From assembly GCA_035293845.1 (NCBI GenBank), contig DATGMB010000254.1:1-36316 (forward strand): DNA of 36,316 nucleotides, in the 5' to 3' direction. The notes below the pieces were generated by a model. The model made no database searches. It was not told the origin of the DNA and worked only from the letters and a program-made list of their open reading frames with translations. The first letter of the stretch is position 1. The number at the start of each line of letters is the position of its first letter. Both the position numbers and the translations under genes were made by a program. The DNA is from DATGMB01 sp035293845. GTDB taxonomy: Bacteria > Acidobacteriota > Terriglobia > Bryobacterales > Bryobacteraceae. Positions 1 through 7,340 of the stretch are shown piece after piece.

Positions 1-436
1 CGATGGGCACCGCCATCATGAAGAAGGCCATCGCGCGGGCGCGGCGGGCGGGCGGGACCAGATCGCCGATCCAACTCGTCGCCGCGGGCGCGCACACGGC
101 CTCCCCGATGCCTACACCGAGGCGCGTGGCCAGCAGCGTCGCGTAGCCCGCGGCCAGGCCGCCGAGCGCCGTCAGGCCGCCCCAGACCGCCACGCCGAGG
201 GCCAGCAGGCGCTTGCGGCTTCCGCGATCGGCGAGGCGGCCGAGCGGGATACCGGCCAGTGCGTAGACCACGATGAACGACGTCGGGATCGCGCCGAGCT
301 GCGCATCGGTGAGGTGGAACGCGCGGCGCAGCGGCTCGATCAGCGCGCCCAGCGCCTGGCGGTCATAGATGTTGAGGACGTTGACCAGGAAGAGGACGGT
401 GAGCGCGGAGCGGTGCTTGTTGGGGGTTTGGCTCAA
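1..436 (-). CDS. MFS transporter, N-terminal part (runs off the left edge)
   Basis: The minus strand is open from 436 to the window edge, giving the first about 145 residues of a major facilitator superfamily permease. Visible features are TM1 ending in NIYDRQALG, the TM2-TM3 loop with GRLADRGSRKR (the MFS signature between TM2 and TM3), and a TM4-5 region with ATSWIGDLVPPARRARAM. This pattern resembles spinster-like or organic-anion MFS carriers; the substrate cannot be told. The start is taken as TTG at 436, which overlaps the TGA of the upstream peptidase gene as TTGA, so the two genes are probably translated together. The C-terminal half lies outside the window. Confidence 0.85.
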   Translation of the reverse strand, partial: MSQTPNKHRSALTVLFLVNVLNIYDRQALGALIEPLRRAFHLTDAQLGAIPTSFIVVYALAGIPLGRLADRGSRKRLLALGVAVWGGLTALGGLAAGYATLLATRLGVGIGEAVCAPAATSWIGDLVPPARRARAMAFFMMAVPI

Positions 437-1833
437 AACTTCACCAGTATGTTCTGCATGGGAAGGGCGTTCTCCTTTTTGCCGGCGTTCGGTCCGCCGA
501 GCACCTCGAACGAATCGATGTAGTACGGCAGGCCTTCGTTGCCGAGCGGTGTGGGTCCGTCCATGACCTGGAAGTGGAGGTGCGGCTCGGTCGAGTTGCC
601 GGTGTTGCCGACCAGACCGATGACTTGGCCGCGCTTCACGCGGTCGCCGGGCTTCACTCGAAGGCTGCCCGGCTGCAGATGGGCGTACATGCAGTAATTG
701 CCGCCGCCGAGATCGAGAATGATGTGGTTGCCGGCGATGGTTTCGAGGGTGATGGGCACGGCGCGGGAGTTCAGGCCGGGAATGTTCTCGGGGATGCCGT
801 CTTGGATCGCCGCGACGGTAGCGTCGGCGACGGCCAGCACTTCGGAGCCGTACGCTTTGTAGTTGCGGTTGTCCTTCGCATCGCCGGCAAATGTCGCGCC
901 GGGGGTCTTCATTTGCACCCAGTCGATGGCGAAGCGCTGCGCGATGACGGCGCGGCCGGCGATGGGGATCAGCGCGCGGCGGTGGGGCGAGCGGTTTCCG
1001 GGCCCATTGGCGGCGAGCCAGCTTTCACCGCGCAGCGGCGGGCCGATCGCGATCGGGGCAGCGGCGCGCAGCGGGACGGGCGCGGTCTCGACGGTGGCGC
1101 CGCTGACCGTGAGCTTGTGCCGCAGCACGCGCGGGGCTCCGGAGACCGGCACCGGCACGTCGAGGTAAACGACCGCGTGGAGGCCGGCGCCGATCGTGCG
1201 CGGATCGTCCGTCTTCACACCCGGACGCGCAAGCAAGCCGGCGAGCTCGGCGCCTTCATAGGACGCGAGCGGGCCGGAATCGCCCAGCACTTCGAGCCGG
1301 GCGAGGGTCTGGTCCGCTGCGGAGAAGTTGGTGAGGTGGAGTTCGTAGATGAGGCGCGACTGGCCGTCCGCGCCGCGGAAGGCGGTGGGCGGCATGGGCA
1401 CGCGCACGTCGACCGGCGGGCCGAGCGGGCTGGCGGCAAGCGCGGGCGGAGTGGATTTGGCGCCGGCGGGGGCTGCGCTGGAGCGTCTGAACGTCAGCGC
1501 CAGCGGTGTGCCCTGCGACCATGTGCCGGCGATGGCGGAGCCATCCGCGCTCAGCTCGCCGGTGAAGGCGCCGTTGACCAGGGGGAATTCCAGTTGGACC
1601 TTGCGGCCGTCGACGGCGGCCTTGCCCAGCGGGATTTCGGCGTTGCCCTGATCGAGGCTGACGACCTTGCCGAGATAGATGCCGTCGGTGGTCCGGGTGA
1701 TGTGGAGGGCGAGGCGCAGTTTGCCCGCGCCGGTATCGAGTGTGCCTTCCCAATCGCCGGCAAGGCCGGGCGTCTGCGCGAAGACCAGGGCGGCCCAGGC
1801 CAGCGCGGTCAGCAGCAGGATAGCTCGATGCAT
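433..1833 (-). CDS. Secreted M23-family (LytM-like) peptidase with an N-terminal beta-domain
   Basis: A 466-residue exported protein. It begins with a signal peptide (MHRAILLLTALAWAALVFAQ), followed by an about 90-residue beta-rich domain starting GDWEGTLDTGAGKLRLALHI, a type also placed before hydrolases in acidobacteria, then a middle linker domain and a C-terminal M23 domain. In the M23 domain the HLH motif (about residues 418-420) and the GNTGNSTEPHLHF context are clear. The first zinc-ligand motif, normally HxxxD, reads RFAID, so the Asp is kept but the His is Arg. It would act on peptidoglycan cross-links in the periplasm, or be a non-catalytic LytM-type regulator. I chose ATG 1833 because it opens the signal peptide and follows GGTGAGG; an ATG at 1887 overlapping the upstream TGA is the alternative. 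Confidence 0.85.
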   Translation of the reverse strand: MHRAILLLTALAWAALVFAQTPGLAGDWEGTLDTGAGKLRLALHITRTTDGIYLGKVVSLDQGNAEIPLGKAAVDGRKVQLEFPLVNGAFTGELSADGSAIAGTWSQGTPLALTFRRSSAAPAGAKSTPPALAASPLGPPVDVRVPMPPTAFRGADGQSRLIYELHLTNFSAADQTLARLEVLGDSGPLASYEGAELAGLLARPGVKTDDPRTIGAGLHAVVYLDVPVPVSGAPRVLRHKLTVSGATVETAPVPLRAAAPIAIGPPLRGESWLAANGPGNRSPHRRALIPIAGRAVIAQRFAIDWVQMKTPGATFAGDAKDNRNYKAYGSEVLAVADATVAAIQDGIPENIPGLNSRAVPITLETIAGNHIILDLGGGNYCMYAHLQPGSLRVKPGDRVKRGQVIGLVGNTGNSTEPHLHFQVMDGPTPLGNEGLPYYIDSFEVLGGPNAGKKENALPMQNILVKF

Positions 1834-1883
1834 AGCCTCACCGTGGCAAATGGCCGCGCGGAATGCAAGCGGCGACGGCACCG

Positions 1884-3461
1884 TCATGCCCGGAGCATCT
1901 CCCGCGCGCAGTTGTAGCCGGGGGCGCCCATGACTCCGCCGCCGGGGTGCGCGCCGGAGCCGCAGAGATACAGGCCGGGGAGCGGCGTGCGGTAGCGCGC
2001 CCACCCCGCGACCGGCCGCATCGTGAACATCTGGTCGAGGCTCATTTCGCCGTGGAAAATGTTGCCGCCGGTGATGCCGAACCGGCGCTCGAGATCGAGC
2101 GGCGTGAGCACCTGGCGGTGCTCGACGATGGAGCGGATGTTGGGCGCATATTCGGCGATCAGATCGATGACGCGGTCGGCGAAGGGCTCGCGAAGCTCGT
2201 CCCAGGTGGCGTTGCGGAGCGTGTACGGCGCGTACTGCAGGAAGATCCCCATGATGTGCTTGCCGGGCGGGGCGAGCGACGGGTCGTAGATGGTGGGGAT
2301 CGTAAGTTCGAGCAGCGGCCGCTCGGAGGGGCGGCCGTACTTGGCGTCATCCCAGGCGCGCTCGACGTATTCGATCGACGGGCAGATGTGCATGGTGGCG
2401 CCGTGGTGCGGGCCGGGCGTGCCTGGATAAGCGGTGAATTCGGGGAGGCCGGAGAGGGCCAGGTTGATCTTGCAGCTTGTGCCCTCGATGCGGAAATGGC
2501 GGATCGCATCGAGAAATTCGGGCGGCAGGTGGGCGGGCTCGACCAGCTTCAGGAACGTGACCTTGGGGTCGAGGTTCGAGGCTACCATCGCGGCTTCGAT
2601 CTCCTCCCCGCTTTCGAGCACGACGCCCGAGGCGCGTCCGCCGCACACGAGCACGCGGGCGACGGGCGCGCCGGTGCGGATCTCGGCGCCTTTGGCGCGG
2701 GCGGAGGCGGCGATGGCTTCCGAGACCGCGCCCATGCCGCCGCGCACGAATCCCCAGAGACCGCGGTGGCCGGCGACGCCGCCCATGCAGTGGTGCAGAA
2801 GGATGTAAGCCGTGCCGGGCGAGCGCGGGCCGCCGTTGGCGCCGATGACGCCATCGGTCGCCAGCGTGACCTTGACCTGCTCGGATTCGAACCATTCGTC
2901 GAGGTAGTCGGCGGCGGATTGGGTGAAGATTTTGACGAGCGCCACGGCATCGCGCGCGCTGAGGCCGCGGAGGCGGGCGGCGAGGCGGAGATAATCGACG
3001 AAATCGGGGAGGCCGCGCGGCGGAAACTGCGGCGGCGTGGTGAGGAGCAGGTCCTCGACGACCTGCGCGATGCGCTCGAGCTGCTCTTCGTAGGAGGGGT
3101 AAGCTTCGGCATCGCGCTGGGAGAATTTGGCGATTTCCGCGAGGGTGCGGGCGCGGTCCTGCCACATGAAGAAGTGGCGGCCGTCCGGGAAAACGGAGAA
3201 GAAGGCGGGGTCCTTGGCGTCGACCTTGTAGCCGTAGCGCGGGAGCTCGAGTTCGCGGATGATGCGCTCCTGCATCAGGCTGGTGAGATACGCGGCGGTG
3301 GAGACGCGGTAGCCCGGCCAGATTTCCTCCGTGACCGCGCACCCGCCGACGAGCTCGCGGCGCTCCAGAACGAGGACGCGGCGGCCGGCGCGGGCGAGGT
3401 AGGCGGCGGCGATGAGGCCGTTATGGCCGCCTCCGACGATGATGGCGTGGTATTGGGGCAT
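1884..3461 (-). CDS. FAD-dependent phytoene desaturase/PYROXD2-like oxidoreductase
   Basis: A 525-residue flavoprotein of the CrtI/carotenoid isomerase/PYROXD2 superfamily. The N-terminal dinucleotide-binding motif is AIIVGGGHNGLIAAAYLARAG (about residues 6-26), followed by an acidic ribose-binding residue in VLVLERR and then GGCAVTEE. The C-terminal FAD motif is GLYLCGSGAHPGGGVMGAPG. The protein is a redox enzyme of unknown substrate; no carotenoid genes (crtB, crtE) lie nearby, so a carotenoid role is not supported by context. Its TGA overlaps a possible ATG of the following peptidase gene, so they may be one transcript (3461 down to the MFS gene). Start ATG 3461 fits the family N-terminus. 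Confidence 0.9.
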   Translation of the reverse strand: MPQYHAIIVGGGHNGLIAAAYLARAGRRVLVLERRELVGGCAVTEEIWPGYRVSTAAYLTSLMQERIIRELELPRYGYKVDAKDPAFFSVFPDGRHFFMWQDRARTLAEIAKFSQRDAEAYPSYEEQLERIAQVVEDLLLTTPPQFPPRGLPDFVDYLRLAARLRGLSARDAVALVKIFTQSAADYLDEWFESEQVKVTLATDGVIGANGGPRSPGTAYILLHHCMGGVAGHRGLWGFVRGGMGAVSEAIAASARAKGAEIRTGAPVARVLVCGGRASGVVLESGEEIEAAMVASNLDPKVTFLKLVEPAHLPPEFLDAIRHFRIEGTSCKINLALSGLPEFTAYPGTPGPHHGATMHICPSIEYVERAWDDAKYGRPSERPLLELTIPTIYDPSLAPPGKHIMGIFLQYAPYTLRNATWDELREPFADRVIDLIAEYAPNIRSIVEHRQVLTPLDLERRFGITGGNIFHGEMSLDQMFTMRPVAGWARYRTPLPGLYLCGSGAHPGGGVMGAPGYNCAREMLRA

Positions 3462-3816
3462 TTTTACAAAACGAAGCCAAGATTACCGGTAAGCAATTGA
3501 AACCAGAGCATATCGGCGCTAAAAAAACGAACCCAAGAACGAAGCCAGCATCGGGGATTTACCTGAGCAGGTGCCATGGGCCAAGGCGCGGCGGAATTTG
3601 CGGAACGAAGCCAATTTCGGGTGTTCTCCTCATCCGGGTAGGCGGACCGGCATTACTGTGATAGCACACGCAGCTGGGCTCTGGAGCGGCGGGGAGGACG
3701 TAAGCAATTGATTCGGCTTGAAATGTTTCCTTCAGCGACCACAGGACCGATCCTGCCATTCCGAACGGCTTGCGAGGAGTGTGGATATCTGTTATTTGTT
3801 TCTTTTCGAACATCCG
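3462..3816. other. Gene-poor divergent spacer between the oxidoreductase and cas10
   Basis: No convincing gene on either strand. It must hold the promoters for the leftward oxidoreductase gene and the rightward csm operon. It is visibly less GC-rich than its neighbours. Two kinds of short direct repeat occur: ACGAAGCCA at 3471-3479, 3539-3547 and 3605-3613 (steps of 68 and 66 bases), and GTAAGCAATTGA at 3489-3500 and 3700-3711. The sequence around the ACGAAGCCA copies is not conserved beyond 9-10 bases, so this is not a readable CRISPR array. No HD-domain coding sequence for cas10 is visible here in any frame. Confidence 0.5.
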
Positions 3817-4323
3817 ATGCCAGATTTCGCATTGCTGTGGCGGACATGGGAGGGCAGTGTGAATGCCGCCGAGGCCAAGGCTCCCGAATGGCCCCAAGCG
3901 GGATTCGCAATCGAAGGCGACTTCTCCGGAATTCAGAGGTTCGTGTTGAGGCCTGTGCCCGGCGCCGGTGGGGCGGCCAGGCGGCTGCGCGCCCGCTCGT
4001 TCCGGGTCCTTGCGATGACGAGGCTGGTAGCTGATTGCGTCGAGCAGGCATTCCGCGATGCTGGCGCACGACTCTTCTACGCCGCGGGGGGTCGATTTCT
4101 CGTCGTAGCGCGACCGTGCTCCGACGGCCCGTCCCGGCTCGCCGCCCTGCAACGCGCACTCGACGACGATTTGCTGCGCGAGCACCGGGGTGAGCTTGCT
4201 TTCCACCTGTCGGGCGCTGATTTTGATGACGGGCGCGTGCCTTGGGCGGCGCTAATCGAGTCGATGTCCCGGCGGAAGCATACGCCATTGGGGGAGCCCT
4301 TCGGGCGCAATCAGGATGGTTGA
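3718..4323 (+). pseudogene. cas10: cas10/csm1, 5' part (before the frame change)
   Basis: First reading frame of a type III-A Cas10 (Csm1), the large subunit of the Csm interference complex. The diagnostic element is GDFSGIQRFVL followed by GGAARRLRARSFRV, the conserved Csm1 palm-1 start, and then LFYAAGGRFLVVA. Translation could begin at TTG 3718, GTG 3781 or ATG 3817; ATG 3817 (MPDFALLW) is the most natural, but none has a well-placed Shine-Dalgarno. There is no HD nuclease domain before GDFSGIQ, unlike most Csm1. The frame ends at TGA 4321-4323, while Cas10 homology carries on in the -1 frame; the switch point is best placed at the G5 tract 4290-4294. If the frame were restored, the protein would be about 504 residues. 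Confidence 0.85.
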
Positions 4324-5330
4324 CGGACCGCTTCGTTTCCCGGCTGGAGGGCGCAGGACGTTGCGATGGTTGCGCGGGAACCGAAATGGTGTCCATGGCG
4401 GGTGACGAGCAGCTCTGCCGCTCTTGCATTGCCGACCGGGATCTCGGCGCGCGCCTGCTTGGAAGCGGCCCCCACCGCCTGGCCGAGGCTGATGACGGCC
4501 CGCTCTGTTTGATTGGCAAGCGCTGGTCGGTTTCGGCGAAAGGGGCGCTGGAAATCTCCTCTGTCACTCACGCCCCGATGCAGAACGGACAGCTGGCCAC
4601 TTTCGAGCAATTGGCGTCCAGATCCCACGGGCGGCCCTATCTCGGTTATCTCAGGATTGATGCCGACCGGATCGGCGCAGCGTTTGAACGACTCGAAAAT
4701 AATCCTTTGAGAATTTGGGGGCTGAGCCGCTTGCTGGACGCTGGTTTCTCGGCGGGGGTCGATGAGTTGCTCTCGGACCGGTTCCCGAATGTGTACCCCG
4801 TCTATGGCGGGGGCGACGATTTGTTCGTGATCGGCCCGTGGCAGGACGTGCTGGCGTTCGCGTCGGCGTTCCGCCAGAAGTTCCGTGCGCTCACGGGGGA
4901 CCAACTGACGTTTTCGGCCGGCATGGCGCTGGCGAAAAGGAAACAGCACATCCTGACCAAGTCGGACGAGGCCCAGGATGCGCTGAACGAGCATGCAAAG
5001 AAGGAGCGGGACAGCATTCACGCCCTTGGCGCCACGATGCGCTGGTCCGAGTTTGATAAGGCGCTCGACATCGGACAGAAGCTGGCCGGGTTCCATGCGC
5101 GCGGCCAGATTCGTAGCGCCATCCTACAGAACATCCTGGACCTTCACGGGCGTTGGAAAGGCGGGGATGCGCGCTGGCATTCCCTTCTCTACTATCAGGC
5201 CCAGCGCAACCTGAAGGATGATGAGTCCCGCCGTTTCGTGCAGCAGGCTTTTCTGAAGCCCGGCGGCATGTGGCCTCAGGCCGACTTTGCTGTGCGGTAC
5301 GCAATGCTGGCGGCTGGCGCGGAGCATTAA
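4242..5330 (+). pseudogene. cas10: cas10/csm1, 3' part: zinc finger, palm with GGDD, C-terminal domain
   Basis: Continuation of Cas10 in the -1 frame relative to 3718-4323. The open frame begins after a stop at 4224 and has no ATG near its start (TTG 4242), so separate translation looks weak. It holds the Cas10 zinc finger (CDGCAG and CRSC), the second palm domain with LRIDADRIGAAF and the cyclase motif YGGGDDLFVIG, and a helical C-terminal domain. GGDD is intact, so a frame-restored protein should make cyclic oligoadenylate from ATP when the complex binds target RNA. TAA 5328 is followed by GGAG 8 bases before csm2. Whether the break is a real mutation, a slippage site or a base-call error cannot be told from sequence alone. 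Confidence 0.85.
4290..4294 (+). other. G5 tract, likely site of the cas10 frame change
   Basis: In the 5' frame the codons are CCA TTG GGG GAG. Adding one G, or a -1 slip on GGG, gives TTG GGG GGA GCC and leads straight into the downstream Cas10 frame (PLGGALRAQSGWLTDRF). The allowed switch window is 4227-4320, and this is the longest single-base run within it. Confidence 0.6.
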
Positions 5331-5342
5331 GGAGATTGAGCG

Positions 5343-5759
5343 ATGCCGGATAGGGAGGGAAGCGGCGACAACCCGTTCCCGCCAGGCTACCCCAGCTATT
5401 TCGGGACCGACGGATACACCCGGCCGGAACTGCTCCTGAAAGAAGCGGAGGATTTGGCCGCACGTTTCGATCGCGACGGCTTGAGGCGGAGTCAATTAAG
5501 GGCCTTCTACGATCACGCCAAGAGGCAGCTTCAGCGACTTCAGTATGGCGCGCCTTTTGCCGACGTGCATGCGGATATAGCGAAGTTAAGCGTGGTCGCG
5601 GCTGACCGCGCCCAAAGAGCGGTGGGCAAATTGCCGGCGTCGTTCAAAGAATTTATTGATCGTAACGTGAAGGCGGCTTCGGATAGAAAGAGCTTCGAGA
5701 AGGGTTTCATGCCGCACTTCGAGGCCGTGGTGGGTTACTGTGCCCGCATAAAGGAATGA
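5343..5759 (+). CDS. csm2: Csm2, small subunit of type III-A complex
   Basis: A 138-residue, mainly helical protein. It carries the Csm2 pattern: LRRSQLRAFYDHAKRQLQRLQ in the first helix, a second helical block DIAKLSVVAADRAQRAVGKLPASFKEFID, and the closing FEKGFMPHFEAVVGYC. Csm2 forms the inner filament of the Csm complex along the crRNA-target duplex. It starts 12 bases after the cas10 stop with GGAG at 5331-5334, eight bases before ATG, and is followed by csm3 after 6 bases. The frame is intact, unlike that of its two neighbours. Length is normal for the family. Confidence 0.9.
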   Translation: MPDREGSGDNPFPPGYPSYFGTDGYTRPELLLKEAEDLAARFDRDGLRRSQLRAFYDHAKRQLQRLQYGAPFADVHADIAKLSVVAADRAQRAVGKLPASFKEFIDRNVKAASDRKSFEKGFMPHFEAVVGYCARIKE

Positions 5760-5765
5760 GTAACT

Positions 5766-6444
5766 ATGCCCAACAAATGGACACACGTAGTCGAGATGAA
5801 GTTTGAGGTTGAGATCCTGGACGGAATGCGCATCGGCGGGGCCGGCGGCAGCCTGGAAATCGGTGGAGTCGACCTCCTGCCCTTGAAGGATCCAATCACT
5901 GGGGAGCCCTACATTCCGGGGTCGAGCCTCAAGGGCAAATTGCGGAGTACCCTCGAAAAGCAGCAGGGCCGCACAAATGGTTCGGAGCCTTGCGTCTGTG
6001 GTGAGATGAGTTGCCCGGTTTGCCCCATCTTCGGCGCGCACAAGAAAACCAAACCCCCGTGCGGAGCCTCGCGGCTGACGGTGCGGGATGCGCGGTTCAC
6101 CGATGAGTATCGGGCGTTCTGGAATTCGAGGGGCGAAAAGGGGCTTCCACAGTGGGAAACGAAAGCCGAAGTAACCGCTGATCGTCAATATGGCGTCGGC
6201 AGCAACCCTCGATGGCAAGAACGCGTACCCGCGGGCGCGGTGTTCGCAGGCGAGATGGTGCTGAAGGTGTTCGAGGGCGACGACGATGGCAAGATGCTCG
6301 GGAACATCAAGAACGCCCTCGCCATCATCGAGCGCTTTGATTCGCTTTGATTCGCTCGGCGCGGGCGGCAGCCGCGGCTCCGGGCGCATTCGCATACGCA
6401 ATTTCCGATCCCAGAAGATCGCGCTGGCCGGTCTGACCCTACGA
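5766..6444 (+). pseudogene. csm3: csm3 (backbone subunit), truncated by a 10-bp duplication
   Basis: Csm3 is the repeating Cas7-type backbone subunit that binds crRNA and cuts target RNA. The open frame 5766-6350 gives 194 residues with GGAGGSLEIGGVDLLPLKDP (Asp36 is at the expected catalytic position), YIPGSSLKGKLRSTLE and the zinc-binding CVCGEMSCPVCPIFG. It stops at ERFDSL. The family's glycine-rich C-terminal motif (LGAGGSRGSGRIRI) follows at once in another frame. The cause is a tandem copy of GCTTTGATTC at 6334-6343 and 6344-6353; removing one copy joins ERFDSL to GAGGSRGSGR. The original stop was probably TGA at 6442-6444, now CGA. Translated as it stands, the protein lacks the end of its RRM fold. 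Confidence 0.88.
6334..6356 (+). repeat. 10-bp tandem duplication inside csm3
   Basis: GCTTTGATTC occurs twice in tandem (6334-6343, 6344-6353), followed by GCT. A gain of 10 bases shifts the frame by one and creates TGA at 6348-6350. Typical of replication slippage; loss of one unit would restore csm3. Confidence 0.9.
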
Positions 6445-7340
6445 ACACGTGGCGAATCCGGATTCGCCCCCGGTCGCCGTGGGCATCGCCCTGGCGGTCG
6501 GACACGATATTCGGCTCGATTTGCTGGCGGTGGAGGGAACTGGATCCGCCGGGCTTCGAAAGCATCATCGAGGAGTTTCAAGCCGGAGGCGAGCCCCCGT
6601 TTCTCGTGTCGGACGCTTGGCCCGGCGATTTACTGCCGCTGCCGGCCCATGTGCGGCCAATACCCGAACCAAGCGCAGCACGCAAGAAATGGAAGCCTCC
6701 GCTGTACGTTCCCGAGCCGTCCTTTCGGCGTATCGCCGCCGGTCAGGATCGGTCCGCTAATGATGTGACCTCGGCCGCCGTCATGCGCCTGGCACGAGTT
6801 CAGACTGCAATCGACCGCGAGACCGGAACGGCCGCCGCCGGCCAATTATTCGAAACCGACTGCCAGTTTCTCGGAGCCGGACAGGATTCGTTGGCGGTCT
6901 ATGTCCGGACCGGCAGGCATATCGAGATGCTGGCCGCGTGCTTCCGCGCGCTCTCGTTGACGGGGTACGGCAAGAAGTGCAGTAGCGGCCTGGGAGCGTT
7001 CGATCTGCTTGGGGAACCGGAACACTGCGGATGGCTCGACGCGGTTCCGGGCGCGAACGCCTTCGTAGCCTTGAACCACTTCATACCGGCTGCGGCAGAC
7101 CCGCTTGAAGGCCTTTGGCGCACACACGTCACGTTTCCCAAGTTCCACTCCGGCTCTGTAGGCAACGTATTCAAAGGGACTATGTTGATGCTGACGCCAG
7201 GTTCCGTATTCCGGATCAGCGGCCCTCCCCAATCCTGGTACGGGTCTGTGGTCCCGATGCCGTGTGCCGAGATGCCGCGGGCGATCCATTACGCGTTGTG
7301 TTTCCCGGCTCCGGTGATTTGGAACGGGGCTGCGGGATGA
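6441..7340 (+). CDS. csm4: Csm4, start codon changed to ACG
   Basis: Csm4 is the Cas5-like subunit that holds the crRNA 5' handle and contacts Cas10. The frame reads WRIRIRPRSPWASPWRSDTIFGSICW, the standard Csm4 N-terminus, then PPFLVSDAWP, IDRETGTAAAGQLFE, LTGYGKKCSSGLGAF, FKGTMLMLTPGSVF and a closing ALCFPAPV. Length is about 299 residues, normal for Csm4. The expected start is ACG at 6441-6443 (ACG AAC ACG TGG), with no ATG, GTG or TTG nearby; the first usable start is GTG 6606, which would delete the conserved N-terminus. One T-to-C change at 6442 explains this and the loss of the csm3 stop. The 3' end overlaps the effector gene as ATGA. Confidence 0.85.
   Translation, partial: TNTWRIRIRPRSPWASPWRSDTIFGSICWRWRELDPPGFESIIEEFQAGGEPPFLVSDAWPGDLLPLPAHVRPIPEPSAARKKWKPPLYVPEPSFRRIAAGQDRSANDVTSAAVMRLARVQTAIDRETGTAAAGQLFETDCQFLGAGQDSLAVYVRTGRHIEMLAACFRALSLTGYGKKCSSGLGAFDLLGEPEHCGWLDAVPGANAFVALNHFIPAAADPLEGLWRTHVTFPKFHSGSVGNVFKGTMLMLTPGSVFRISGPPQSWYGSVVPMPCAEMPRAIHYALCFPAPVIWNGAAG

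Noticed and set aside
1863..3500. Plus-strand open frame of 545 codons opposite the oxidoreductase
   Set aside because: Composition is Ala/Gly/Glu/Arg-rich without domains; the minus strand encodes a clear FAD enzyme.
3462..3716. CRISPR array upstream of cas10
   Set aside because: Only 9-10 bases repeat and the flanks of the copies do not match, so no 25-40-base repeat can be drawn.
6286..6768. Separate gene between csm3 and csm4
   Set aside because: Its start is the displaced csm3 C-terminus and the rest lies out of frame over csm4; explained by the 10-bp duplication and the lost stop.
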